A stretch of 64,000 bases of DNA from Thraustochytrium sp. TN22 (taxonomy: Eukaryota > Sar > Bigyra > Thraustochytrida > Thraustochytriidae). The notes beneath the pieces were generated by a model. The model was not told where the DNA came from. It made no database searches and saw only the letters and a list, made by a program, of their open reading frames with translations. Location of the stretch: contig JABLUY010000054.1 of assembly GCA_013306675.1 (NCBI GenBank), positions 96,797 through 160,796 on the forward strand. The letters run 5' to 3'. This document shows, piece by piece, positions 1-9,423 of this stretch. Numbering within the stretch: the stretch's first letter is position 1; each line of letters starts with the position of its first letter. A program made the position numbers and the translations under genes.

Positions 1-2
1 GC

Positions 3-1889
3 CTCGAGTCGCGCGAGGCGGCGGTTCACTACCTGCGCTTCTGGCTCATGAGCATTAAGCTGCACGCACCTAGGGCGCCGATCGTGCTTGTAGGCACACA
101 CCTGGATCAGGTAAAGGGAGAAGGGGACCTTCGCGTGGTCGACCGCGTCCTGCGATCCCCCCCGCTTCGGGTTCTCTCGATGCCGACGCTAGTCAAGCCG
201 GCGACGTCTTACTCATTCTTTGCTGTGGACAACAGTAGTCTTGACCCCGAGCGCGCGTCGGAGCTGCGGAAGGCAGTCGTGGCAACAGCTGCTGAGCAGG
301 AATACGCGAAGCAGGAGGTGCCGCTGGCCTGGCTCAAGGTGCACGAGGATCTGCTACTGACACGGAGGAACTTCGTCCTGTACGAAACCGTGCTGCATCT
401 GGCGGCAAGTTACGGGCAATCTGAGGCGGACGTGGACGAGATGCTGAGATACTTCCATGACCTGGGCGTGGTGGTGCACCTACGCGGTTCGGAGACGCTG
501 GCGCGTGTGGTGGTTCTCGAGCCCCAGTGGCTGCTTGACAAGTTGGCACGCGTTATCGCGGATGACATGCACGCGCATCACGTTTTCTACGACCCGCGTC
601 TTGAGCAGGCCCACTTGCTCGACGCATTTGTTCGCATGCGTGACGAGAACGGCGTCGCATCGCGTAAGCTGCTGGCGTGGCTTTGGAATGGCCATGAGGT
701 CGACTACCTCATTGCTTTCATGGAAGTCAACATGCTTCTGTGCGAGTGGCGCTTCGACACCGATGAAGATGACGATGAAGATGAGGGGCCGTACTACCTA
801 GTGTCCGGGCTTTTGTCGGACTCGACCCGCAAGGTGATCACGACCGGCTTCGAGCGCGGCGCGTCATGTGAGCTGGACTTCTCGTCCTCCTTCCTGCCCA
901 ACGGTGTCTTTCATCGCCTCGTCGCACAGTGCGTCACGTACGCGTGCGACGACGACGAGGCCATGGCGCCCGACGTGGACTCCTCGACAGCGCGAGTCTT
1001 CTTCGGTACGGACTCGTTCCTGCTCGAGGTGGAGGATGACGTGATCCGCATCACGGTCCAACGGAATGTGGAACGACCAGTCAAGGTCTTCAAGCTGCTC
1101 GTGTCCATGTACGAGGCGCAGAGGGAGGCCCTTTTCCGAGACCTGGACCCGCAGCTTCTGCTGCGTAGCCCTCCTCCTGTCGTTCGAGTCCCGTACGAGG
1201 AGGCTGCCGCTGCGCTGCGCAGTGGCGCCCCTCGCATCCAGGGCAAGGACGATCACGGCGCCAGAACTGTTGCGGCGACTGCCTCCTTCGCACAGTTCTT
1301 TGACGATGGCGTCGGTCCGCTCAACTCGGACGAGCGCGGTGCAGACGTGCCCCGCTACAGGGTGCCTAGACTCACGTCAGGGTTCACGAGCCACGTCTTC
1401 CTCAGCCACAAGGAGGACTTCGGTGGCGACCTCGCGCAGATGCTGTCGGACAGGCTTCGTGCCCGCGGGCTCGATGTCTGGATCTCGCAGGACTTCGCGG
1501 GCAACCTCAACCTGCAGGCCATGATGGACGGGGTGCGGGACACGCGCACTTTTGTGCTCATCTTGACGCGTGACATCTTCCAGAGCGCCGCCGTGCGCCG
1601 TGAGCTCCGCCAGGCGGTGGACTGCGACAAGAAGATTATCTGCGTGCACGAGTCCGTGCCAGACCGCCCGGGCTACGCGCCCTTTGGCGACTACATCAAG
1701 ACCACGCCCGACTTTTGCGCCGGGCTCTTCCATGAGGAGGAGTCTCTGCCTGTGCGCCGCCGCTACTACGAAGAGGAGTCCTTCCTGGCTGAGCTAATTC
1801 GCCGAGCTCTCGCCATTTCTTGTTTTGTTTTTGCTGCTCTCTTTTCCGCCAAGAGTCGGTCAGTGTCGTCATCTTTCAAGATCTCTTGA
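3..1889 (+). CDS. Roc-COR-TIR protein, 3' part (5' end outside window)
   Basis: The frame is open from the left edge, so the gene is 5'-truncated; the ATG at 48 lies inside the Roc GTPase domain and is not the true start. Numbering from that Met, residues 1-25 hold the end of Roc (IVLVGTHLDQV, the G4-like THLD). About 80-265 looks like COR: a winged-helix stretch followed by VLEPQWLLDKL. About 445-585 is a TIR-like domain beginning HVFLSHKED. Glu519, in the AVRRELRQAV helix, sits where the NADase glutamate of active TIRs lies. In most known Roco proteins a kinase follows COR; here TIR takes that place. The likely role is GTP-regulated signalling or NAD cleavage in the cytosol (inference). The last ~25 residues are hydrophobic then Ser-rich and may be read-through beyond an unseen splice site. 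It converges on the next gene with a 79-nt gap. Confidence 0.75.
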   Translation, partial: LESREAAVHYLRFWLMSIKLHAPRAPIVLVGTHLDQVKGEGDLRVVDRVLRSPPLRVLSMPTLVKPATSYSFFAVDNSSLDPERASELRKAVVATAAEQEYAKQEVPLAWLKVHEDLLLTRRNFVLYETVLHLAASYGQSEADVDEMLRYFHDLGVVVHLRGSETLARVVVLEPQWLLDKLARVIADDMHAHHVFYDPRLEQAHLLDAFVRMRDENGVASRKLLAWLWNGHEVDYLIAFMEVNMLLCEWRFDTDEDDDEDEGPYYLVSGLLSDSTRKVITTGFERGASCELDFSSSFLPNGVFHRLVAQCVTYACDDDEAMAPDVDSSTARVFFGTDSFLLEVEDDVIRITVQRNVERPVKVFKLLVSMYEAQREALFRDLDPQLLLRSPPPVVRVPYEEAAAALRSGAPRIQGKDDHGARTVAATASFAQFFDDGVGPLNSDERGADVPRYRVPRLTSGFTSHVFLSHKEDFGGDLAQMLSDRLRARGLDVWISQDFAGNLNLQAMMDGVRDTRTFVLILTRDIFQSAAVRRELRQAVDCDKKIICVHESVPDRPGYAPFGDYIKTTPDFCAGLFHEEESLPVRRRYYEEESFLAELIRRALAISCFVFAALFSAKSRSVSSSFKIS

Positions 1890-1968
1890 TGGCTCAAGCG
1901 CGAGTCAAGAAAAGACTTGGCGAGCGATCGGTGACGCAAGATACATTATTTTTTTTCCTTTCTTGTTA

Positions 1969-3792
1969 TCATGTGAGCGGCGTTCGGTTGGTCCAAAAGA
2001 CACTCCCGGTCGCCACGCTCGCAGCGTCGCCACGGTCCCCGAGGGAGGCGTGGCTTGGGCTCATCTCGACATCAACGATTCCGGTCTTGCTGTCGATGCG
2101 CAGTTTGGCGACCGACCCCGGGGCAGCGGCGAGAGAGCTGGCGGTGCCGAGGCCACGGTCCGCAGAGCCAGGCCGCGCTGCAATGTCCTCGAGCGGGAAG
2201 TCGTCGCGCGGAGCGGTGCGCGTCGCCACGGAAGGCGTGGTGAAGTCTAGCTTGCGCATGGTGAGCGGTGCCGGCGTGAAGTGCGGCTCCCAGGGCGCCC
2301 GATTCCGGCCGCGCGCGGGAGGCGGCGTGGACGCCGCCGGCTGCGGCGGGACGGACTCCAGGGATCCGGTCCGCTTGCGCTGCAGCTTGCTGCTGGCGCG
2401 GGCGCGTCGCTCCGTCATGTCGCGGCGCAGGCGCTCCACGTAGCGCTGCGTCTCGTCGACGTCGCGGCGCCGCGCGGGACTACTTGAGGCCGGCGCGTCC
2501 GGCGCGCGCCGCGACGGTGGTGGTCCCAGCAGGTCGCGTCTCGCGCTCCAGAACCGCTTGCTGCCCATGCTGCCGGTACTGCTGCTCCGCCCGCGCCCGA
2601 CCAGGAGCGGGTTCTCCGAGGCGTCGTGGTCGTCCTCGTCGAAGCGGTCCGCACCGGGTTGCTCGAGTGGGTCTCCCCCGCCCTCTTCGTCCTCCTCGTC
2701 CTCGTCCTCCTCTTCCTCTTCACCCTCCTCTACGGTGACGGTTTCGTGAATACGCGTGGCCCCGTCGGACGCGGACAGCCGCACAAGGCGGTCCGAGCTG
2801 CTGGCGACGTGCGCAGTATGAACATCGTCCGTGAGGCTGCTGTCCGTGCCGCGGTCAAGTGCCTCCATCCCTCCCTCAAACGCGCGCCCCCCGGCGCGCA
2901 GGCGACGGAGCTCGGCGCGCATGGCGGCGATCTCCCGCTCCTCCTCCTCTCGCGAGTCCATGACCTTGGAGAGCAGGCCCTCGAGCGTCTCCTTCTCCGA
3001 AGCAGTCTGCGCGAGCTGGCGGCGAAGGTCCTGGATCTCTCCGTCCTGGCTGCGGCGTTGCCGGCCGCCCTCGGCTTCGCGGGCCGCCTCTGCCTGGAGC
3101 GTGTTGCGCGCGGCCATGAGCTTCTCCCGCAGGTCAGCGATCTCCTCCTCGTGCGCACGCTTGGCCTCAAGCAGCTGGTGCACGGACTCCTGGAGCTCCG
3201 CGTTGACCTTTTTGACGCCCTCGAAGAAGGCCTTCATGCGCACAGCGTCCTCCTGGGCCTCGTGGATCTGGCGTCGCAGGTCGGCGCGCTCATCATCGTC
3301 CAGCCCCCGCTGCTGTGCGCCTGGCGGCGACGCGACGTTGGGCGGCGGGAGCGGCGGCGGCGGTGGCGGGCTCTCCGGCCGCTCCTCCTCGCCGCCCTCC
3401 TCCTCCTCCCCCTCGCTGGTGGCGCTCAGCAGCGGCGACGCGGCGCCGCCGTCCCCTGCCGCCGTGGCCGCCTTCCCCGGCGTGAACGGCGCAAAGGGCA
3501 CGGGCGTCGGCGGCACCCACGCCTGCCTGGCGCCTCCTGCCCCTGCACGCAGCGCCGACCTGAGCCCCCTCTGCGCGGAGCCCGCCTGCCGCCGCGCCGC
3601 GCCGCCGGTGTCCAGCACGTGGTCGTCCTCGTCGCCGCCGGGCGCGCCGGCGGCGGCCCTGCGCGCCTCGGCCTTGGCGGACCGCAGCAGCGCGAGCCGC
3701 GCCGGCGACGCGCCCTCGGCGGCCTCCAGCGCGGCCACGGCCTCCTCGATGGCCGCGAGCGCCTCGGCGACGCCCTCCTCGCGCGCCGTCAT
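1969..3792 (-). CDS. Coiled-coil protein, function unknown
   Basis: 607 residues from the ATG at 3792. A short Ala/Glu-rich helix (1-50) is followed by a disordered Pro- and acidic-rich part (about 95-165). A long coiled coil follows (about 165-305), rich in Glu, Leu and Arg heptads with LRRQL and ELRRL patterns. The rest is low-complexity, with a long acidic run near 365-385 and Arg/Ser-rich stretches. No enzyme motif, signal peptide or membrane span is visible. It is divergent from the NEK-like kinase and shares a 365-nt GC-rich gap with it. NEK kinases often work with coiled-coil centrosomal or ciliary partners, but nothing here shows such a link. I do not recognise the family; a scaffold or cytoskeletal role is the only reasonable guess. 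Confidence 0.65.
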   Translation of the reverse strand: MTAREEGVAEALAAIEEAVAALEAAEGASPARLALLRSAKAEARRAAAGAPGGDEDDHVLDTGGAARRQAGSAQRGLRSALRAGAGGARQAWVPPTPVPFAPFTPGKAATAAGDGGAASPLLSATSEGEEEEGGEEERPESPPPPPPLPPPNVASPPGAQQRGLDDDERADLRRQIHEAQEDAVRMKAFFEGVKKVNAELQESVHQLLEAKRAHEEEIADLREKLMAARNTLQAEAAREAEGGRQRRSQDGEIQDLRRQLAQTASEKETLEGLLSKVMDSREEEEREIAAMRAELRRLRAGGRAFEGGMEALDRGTDSSLTDDVHTAHVASSSDRLVRLSASDGATRIHETVTVEEGEEEEEDEDEEDEEGGGDPLEQPGADRFDEDDHDASENPLLVGRGRSSSTGSMGSKRFWSARRDLLGPPPSRRAPDAPASSSPARRRDVDETQRYVERLRRDMTERRARASSKLQRKRTGSLESVPPQPAASTPPPARGRNRAPWEPHFTPAPLTMRKLDFTTPSVATRTAPRDDFPLEDIAARPGSADRGLGTASSLAAAPGSVAKLRIDSKTGIVDVEMSPSHASLGDRGDAASVATGSVFWTNRTPLT

Positions 3793-4157
3793 GCCGCGCA
3801 GCGCCTCCTCCTCCTCCTCGCGGTCTGCCTGCCTGCCTGCCTGCCTGCCTGCCGCCGGTTTTTCCCTCGCCGTCGCCGCGCGGCGCCGCCGCCGCGCGCG
3901 CGCGCGCGCCGCGCGCCGCCGCCGCGCGCGAGGCGCGCGCGCGCGCCGCGCGGCCGGCGCCGCGGCGCCGCGCGCCCGCCCGCGCCGCCGGCGGTCTGCG
4001 CGCGCGGCGCGCGCGGCGGCGGCGGCGCGGCGGCGGCGGTTGCGCGCTGGGGCTGGTTAGTTATTAGGGGGAATGCGCGGCGCCGCGCAGGGAGGGAGGC
4101 GCCAAGGCCGAGCGAGGCGCGCGCGCGGCAGGCCCGGAAGCGGCGGCGCGCGGCGGG
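3793..4157. promoter_or_regulatory. Divergent intergenic region with (TGCC)7 and alternating CG runs
   Basis: The only space between the coiled-coil gene (-) and the kinase gene (+), so it must hold both promoters. It contains seven perfect TGCC copies at 3826-3853, which read (GGCA)7 on the sense strand 34 nt upstream of the coiled-coil ATG. Alternating CG near 3894-3909 is Z-DNA prone. No TATA box was seen. Confidence 0.5.
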
Positions 4158-4175
4158 ATGGGGCGCGCGGGCGCG

Positions 4176-4208
<33 letters not shown>

Positions 4209-5891
4209 GGGTTCGCGGAGCTGTACGCGGAGCTGTGCGTGATCGGGCGCGGGTCGTTCGGCGAGGTGCTCAAGGTGCGGCGGCGCGCGGACAGCAAGAC
4301 GCTGGTATGCAAGGTGCTCTCGTACGGGCAGATGTCGGAGAAGGAGAAGCAGCTGGTGGTGTCGGAGGTGAACATTCTGCGCGAGCTGCGCCACCCGCAC
4401 ATTGTGCAGTACTTTGACCGCGTCATCGACAAGCGCGCGGCGAAAATATACATCGTCATGGAGTACTGCGAGAACGGAGACATGGGCCGCCTCATCAAGC
4501 GCATGCGGCGCGACCGCTCACACTTCGAGGAGGGCCGCATCTGGAAGTCGCTGGCGCAGCTGCTGCTCGCCTTCGAGGAGTGCCACGAGCGCAAGGACAC
4601 CATCCTGCACCGCGACATCAAGCCGTGCAACATCTTCCTGGACCGCGACTTCAACGTCAAGGTGGGCGACTTCGGGCTCGCCAAGGAGCTCGCAGCCGAG
4701 AGCAAGTTCGCCTACACCAACGTGGGCACGCCATACTACATGAGCCCGGAGCTCATCAACGAGAAGCGCTACAACGAGAAGTCCGACATTTGGGCGCTGG
4801 GCTGCCTGCTGTACGAGATGTGCGCGCTGCGGCCACCCTTCGAGGCGGCCAACGTGGTCTCGCTCGGCAAGCGCATCAGCGCGGGCCGCTTCCTGCGCAT
4901 CCCGGCGCGCTACTCGGACGAGCTGCAGAGCGTCATCGAGGCCATGCTCACCGTCTCGCCCTCGCAGCGGCCCTCCGTGACGCAGCTCATGCGCCACGCG
5001 CGCGTCGCCAGCTACGTGGCGCGCGCGCGCGAGCGCCTGCGCTCGCCGTCCGGGTCCGCCTCGGCCAAGAGCGCCGCCTCCGGCTCGGCCGCCTCGGCGC
5101 AACAGGACGCCGCCTCGCACAGCGGTCGCGCGCGAGAGCTGCGCGCCAAGGAGCAGGCGCTGCGCGTCCGGGAGCACGCGCTGGCGGAGCGCGAGGAGGA
5201 GGTGCGCCGCCGCGAGGACGCGCTGCGCGAGCACGAGGACGCGCTGCGCGACCGCGAGGACGCGCTGCGCGCGCGCGAGAAACGCACGGCCGACTTCGAG
5301 GCCGAGCTTGCCGCCCTGCAGCGCCGGCTCTCGGCCACGGCCACGACGCCCACCTCCGCATCCGAGACGCTGTCCTCGCTAAGCCAGGGCTCGCTCGGGG
5401 CCACGCTGGACGCCGTGACGCCGCGCCAGACGGCCAGCGAGTCCGCCGCGCGCAGCCGAGAGCGCCCGGCCACGGGGGTGGCCACCGGCTCGACGCCGCG
5501 CGTGTTGCGCGAGCGCCCGGCCTCTACGCGCGCAGCGGTCCCTGCGCGCCGCCCCTCGCACCACCTGCTCTCGCCCCCGACCCTACAGTACCAGCAGGAG
5601 AACATCGTGCCCCGGCCGGCCAGCACGCACCACAAGTCCAGCGCTGGCAAGGCCAGCCGCCACCGCAGCCCGCTGCAACAGCACATTTCGCCCACGCTGC
5701 GCACCTCGCCAACAGCCACGACCGCCTCTGTGTCCGTCGCCGGGAGCAGCGGCAGCGCGGGCCGGCGACGACCGGCCAGCTCTTCGGCGGCCGTGGCTCT
5801 ACGTACCCCGGTGCCGCGCGAGCTCGTCTCGCGCCACGAGCCAGCTGCCCTCCGCCAGCACAGGGCGGCGGCGAGCGCGGTGCCTCGTTGA
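4158..5891 (+). CDS. NIMA-related (NEK-like) serine/threonine kinase
   Basis: 577 residues. The ATG at 4158 is the first in frame and precedes a Gly-rich run. The kinase domain spans about 22-285, with GRGSFG at 30-35, the ATP-binding Lys52, HRD at 151-153 (HRDIKPCN), DFG at 171-173 (DFGLAKEL) and a GTPYYMSPE activation-segment end. GTPYYMSPE and the short N-lobe are typical of NEK2/NIMA kinases, and all catalytic residues are present. A coiled coil of repeated REDALR-type heptads follows (about 325-400), as in NEK2, where it drives dimerisation. The tail is Ser/Pro/Arg-rich and disordered, with many possible phosphosites. NEK kinases regulate mitotic entry, centrosomes and cilia; the exact role here is inferred only from the family. 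Confidence 0.9.
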
Positions 5892-6281
5892 CAAGTCAAG
5901 TCGTGTAAGCCTCAGCGCATGGAAACCTGAGCAAGAGCGAAGAAGATACGGGCGAGACAATACCAGCATCCGCATTGTGCACATAGTTACTACCTACACG
6001 CGCACGAAACCGCGCGCACACTGTCGCATCGTGCATTGGCGCACATTGCCGTGCATGCGGCACGCACAACCTTTGTTAGTGACCAAGGCCAACCGGCCGG
6101 CCTGGCCGGGCTTTTGCGACGTCGAATACAGAGCGAAGGAGCAGCAGCAGTTATCATTGGCGTGCCAGTGCAGAGCAGAGAGAAGGGGTCTTGCAGTTGA
6201 CGAGCCAGTTCGTTGACGAGTGGCTCACGCCTCCAATGACAGTGAGGCCGCTGCGTCTGCGCCCTGCCGTGCGGAGGCATC
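5892..6281. other. Convergent intergenic region, no gene seen
   Basis: The 390 nt between the ends of the kinase gene (+) and the THOC6-like gene (-) are less GC-rich than the flanking coding DNA. They presumably hold both 3' UTRs. No RNA gene or repeat was recognised. Confidence 0.5.
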
Positions 6282-7454
6282 TTACGCCTCCAGCGACATG
6301 AGGAGGTCGCGTGCCTCAGAGAACAGGTCGATGCAGTTCGAGCTGCCGGCCACAGCAATCATCCCTGAGGCCTCACTATGGCAGAGGCCGAAGAGTGAGG
6401 GCGCTGAGCACGGCACGGTGACGCTGGCGCCAGCCATGTTACGCGCCGAGAATTCGAGCGAAAAAGTGTCGCCCGCCACGAGCAGGCTGTCGTTGGCGAA
6501 GCGCAGCGCCTGGACCTGGCGGCAGCTCTGGGTCGTCGTCGTCTTGGTGACAAGACGTGAGGCGACGTGCACCATGCTGACGGCGCCTTGGGCTTTGGAC
6601 CCGCGGCTCGAGCCACCAAAGGCAAGCCAGTTTTGGTCCGGCGAGGCGGCCAGCGCGCTCACCACGCCGTATCCGTCGGCGAGCGTGGCAACGCAGGTGG
6701 ACGTGGGCTGGCGCACGTCCCAGAGCCGGCACATGCCGTCCTCGGAGGCCGTGGCAACAAGGCCGGTGCGCTCCATGGCCGCCACGCCGTGCAGCATGTC
6801 CTGGCCTGGCAGCGTTTGTGCAAGCTTCTGCGTCGCGACGTCAAAGAGGTAGGCGTTGCCATCGCCGGCGGCGGCCACCAGCGTGGCGCCGCGGTCCAGC
6901 GTGGCCAGGCCGTTGGTCTCGGCCACGGGCGAGAGCGCGCCGCGCGCGCCCCTGATTTGCGGAATGCGCAGCTCGCCCACGGGCGAGGAGGACGCGCCGG
7001 CCTCCCAGGGGGCGCGCCATATCCTGATCTCCTCGTCTGCGCCGGTGAACACCACTTGCGCGTCTGCGTGCTGCGCCAGCGAGTAGATCGGGCTCGCGTG
7101 TGCCTTGATGGACCGCGTCTCCACGCGCGGTGCGCCTTCCTCGTCCGCGTCCAGCGCCTGCGCCTGCGCCTGCGCCTGCGCCTGCGCCGGCACAGGCGGG
7201 CCGCCCGCCGCGCCGCCATCGGCCGCCGCGCTCGCCAGCGTCGCCTGCGCCGAGTCCACGTTCCAGCACACTAGCTCGCCCGTGGACGTGCCGCTCAGCA
7301 GCCACCCGGCTGCCGGCGCGAACTCCACCGCGAACACCCACATGGCCGCTGCGCGCCGCGCGCAGGCCAGCCGAGGCGGCGTCGGCGGCGTGGCAACGGG
7401 CTCTGCCGTGCGGCTTGCCTTCACGCAGAATGAGACCTTCAAAACGACACACAT
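6282..7454 (-). CDS. THOC6: THOC6-like WD40 protein of the THO/TREX mRNA export complex
   Basis: About 390 residues from the ATG at 7454; a second in-frame ATG at 7343 (MWVFAVEFAP) is also possible because homology begins there. WD40 blades are seen as SIKAHASPIYSLA, a TGADEEIRIW repeat, TASEDGMCRLWDVR and the closing VAGSSNCIDLF. The order HASPIYSLA, an internal blade with LFDVATQKL, GVAAMER...SEDG, then the C-terminal AGSSN...DLF closely follows THOC6. An Ala/Gln low-complexity insert (about 80-110) interrupts the first blades. THOC6 forms a beta-propeller that helps assemble THO, which couples transcription to mRNA packaging and export. The assignment to THOC6 rather than another seven-blade protein rests on remembered motif order, so it is moderate. 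Confidence 0.65.
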   Translation of the reverse strand: MCVVLKVSFCVKASRTAEPVATPPTPPRLACARRAAAMWVFAVEFAPAAGWLLSGTSTGELVCWNVDSAQATLASAAADGGAAGGPPVPAQAQAQAQAQALDADEEGAPRVETRSIKAHASPIYSLAQHADAQVVFTGADEEIRIWRAPWEAGASSSPVGELRIPQIRGARGALSPVAETNGLATLDRGATLVAAAGDGNAYLFDVATQKLAQTLPGQDMLHGVAAMERTGLVATASEDGMCRLWDVRQPTSTCVATLADGYGVVSALAASPDQNWLAFGGSSRGSKAQGAVSMVHVASRLVTKTTTTQSCRQVQALRFANDSLLVAGDTFSLEFSARNMAGASVTVPCSAPSLFGLCHSEASGMIAVAGSSNCIDLFSEARDLLMSLEA

Positions 7455-7938
7455 GTGGATTGACTGACGTACAAGACGAAGACTGTTTGGCTTCACGTTG
7501 GCGAGGACACCGTGACATGGACGCTGCCCGTGAAGAGCAGCATCTCCTCGCACCCTGCCAGGACGCTGCTTTTGGCTTTGACGCGCAAGACCTCCGAGTT
7601 GGTCCTCAGCTGCAGAAGGCACAGGTAGCGGCAGGTACACATGCGAAATGTTCTAGCGTTCGCAAGGCGCTCGCGTACCCCGCCTCGACGACAGGCCCGG
7701 AGCGCTTGGCGCTTGAGGCGGCGCAGAACTCCGTCGCGCGTGCGAGGGCGGGCGGCGCGGGGCGGGCGCGGGGCGGCGAGAAGGGGCGAGGGTCGCGCGC
7801 ATTGCCCGTGCGGAAGCTTCTGGGCGCAGAGAGCGGTTGCTCGGGCCGCTAGGGCCGGGGCTGCGCGCAGAACTCCTCGGCTACGGGCCGCCGGTGGACG
7901 CGGCGACAGGCGGGCAGGCAGGCGGGCAGGCAGGGACG
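7455..7938. promoter_or_regulatory. Divergent promoter region between THOC6-like and SSF1-like genes
   Basis: 484 nt separate two divergent ATGs of genes acting in nuclear RNA metabolism. Sense-strand GGCA/GGCG tetramers run at about 7907-7934 and end 4 nt before the SSF1-like ATG. On the minus strand an ATG-started frame of 49 codons (7642 to 7493) ends upstream of the THOC6-like start; it could be an upstream ORF or a missed first exon. Confidence 0.45.
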
Positions 7939-9327
7939 ATGCCGAAGCGCAGTGGCAAGCGCGTGAAGCGGCGCACGCACGTGCCCGAGGCGGGCACGGC
8001 GAAGCAGCTGACGACGCAAGACAAGTCGCGTGCGCTGCTGGCGCCGGTGAAAAAGGGCGAGCGCAGCAAGGAGACCGCCGAGGCCAAGGCGCAGGCCGCG
8101 AGCAAGGTGCCGCGCAGCATCGTGGTGCGGCACGGCAAGACCGGGCGGCACCTGTCGGACCTGGTGGAAGATTTGCGCAACGTGATGAGCCCGCACACGG
8201 CGACCAAGTTGCGCGAGCGGCGCAACGCGGCGCTCAAGGACTACGTGTACGCGGCCGGCCCGCTGAACGTGAGCCACCTGCTGGTGGTGTCGCAGGCGTC
8301 GACGACGCCGACGCTGCGCATGACGCGTCTGCCGCACGGCCCGACGCTCTCGTTCAAGGTGGAGCGCTACACGCTGGGCCACGCTGTGCGGCAGGCGCAG
8401 CGTCGCAAGTACGATTTCACGGCGTCGCTGCTGGAGCCGCCCCTGGTGGTGCTCAACAACTTTGAGACGCCTGAGGCAGCCGGCCGGCGGCACCTCAAGG
8501 TGGCCTCCCTTACCTTCCAAAGCATGTTCCCGGCCATCAATGTAAAGACCGTGCGCCTGGAGGACTGCAAGCGCGTGCTACTGCTGCACCTGAACGAAGA
8601 GGACGAAACGATCGAGGTGCGGCACTTTATGATCCGCACCAAGCCGCGCGGCGTGACGCGCCAGGTCAAGAGCATTCTGCGCTCGCGTCTGCCCAACATG
8701 GCGCAGGCCAAGGACATTAGCGAGGTGCTCGAGATGCAGGCGGCCTATCCGACGTCGGAGAGCGAGTTCGAGGACGAGGACGCCATGGTTGAGGTCACGC
8801 CGACCCGCATGCTGCCCAACAAGACTCTGCGCGAGAGGCGCGCGCTCAAGGAGGCGGCCAACGGCACGGCTACGGCGGCCTCGGTGGCCGCCTTGGGCGG
8901 CAGCCAGTCCGTGGTCCGTCTCACGGAGATCGGCCCGCGCATGACGCTCGAGCTGACCAAGATCGAGGACGGCGTCTTCCAGGGCGAGGTTCAGTACCAT
9001 CGCTACCAGGAGCGCACCAAGGACGAGGTCATTGAGCTCCGGCGCATGCACGAGGAGCGCAAGCGCGTCAAGGCCGAGCGCAAGGCTCTGCAGGAGGCCA
9101 ACGTGGAGCGCAAGCGCAAGGCGGAGGAGGACAAGCAGGCGCGCCGCATGGAGAAGCGTCGCCGAAGAGAGGAGGGCGAGGAGGGCGCTGGCGATGCTAC
9201 GGCCAAGGCCAAGCCGGACGCCAGCGATGCCAAGGCCAAGGCGAGCGGCAAGCCGGCGGGGGCCAAGCCTGTAAAGGGCAGACAGGTGGATGGCAAGCCT
9301 GCGGGCGGCAAGCCAAAGCGCAAGTGA
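7939..9327 (+). CDS. SSF1: SSF1/Peter Pan-like Brix-domain ribosome biogenesis factor
   Basis: 462 residues from the ATG at 7939. An open frame extends further upstream, but only from non-ATG codons, and MPKRSGKRVKRRTH is a typical family start. The Brix domain covers roughly 55-305. It includes SIVVRHGK near its start, the segment LRNVMSPHTATKLRERR, LLVVSQAS, LPHGPTLSFKV and a late EIGPRMTLEL. SSF1/PPAN proteins bind pre-rRNA in the nucleolus and are needed for 27S processing in 60S subunit assembly. The C-terminal third is a Lys/Arg/Glu-rich helix followed by a repetitive Lys/Ala/Gly tail (KPAGGKPK), suited to nucleolar retention and RNA binding. The start codon directly follows a GGCA-repeat leader. 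Confidence 0.9.
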   Translation: MPKRSGKRVKRRTHVPEAGTAKQLTTQDKSRALLAPVKKGERSKETAEAKAQAASKVPRSIVVRHGKTGRHLSDLVEDLRNVMSPHTATKLRERRNAALKDYVYAAGPLNVSHLLVVSQASTTPTLRMTRLPHGPTLSFKVERYTLGHAVRQAQRRKYDFTASLLEPPLVVLNNFETPEAAGRRHLKVASLTFQSMFPAINVKTVRLEDCKRVLLLHLNEEDETIEVRHFMIRTKPRGVTRQVKSILRSRLPNMAQAKDISEVLEMQAAYPTSESEFEDEDAMVEVTPTRMLPNKTLRERRALKEAANGTATAASVAALGGSQSVVRLTEIGPRMTLELTKIEDGVFQGEVQYHRYQERTKDEVIELRRMHEERKRVKAERKALQEANVERKRKAEEDKQARRMEKRRRREEGEEGAGDATAKAKPDASDAKAKASGKPAGAKPVKGRQVDGKPAGGKPKRK

Positions 9328-9371
9328 ACGATGTTTCAGTGAGGAAAAAGGGGATGTTTTCGGCAGCAAAT

Positions 9372-9377
9372 AATAAA
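9372..9377 (+). terminator. Possible AATAAA polyadenylation signal
   Basis: AATAAA lies 45 nt after the stop of the SSF1-like gene, in the 96-nt AT-richer gap before the convergent GST gene ends. The position suits 3'-end formation; no transcript evidence is available. Confidence 0.4.
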
Positions 9378-9423
9378 AGTTTGAGTGATGGATGAATGGG
9401 GAGCGAAAGGAGTCAGAGCAAAG

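Noticed and set aside
7837-7938. Upstream extension of the SSF1-like reading frame
   Set aside because: Starts only at TTG and translates the GGCA repeat; homology starts at the ATG at 7939.
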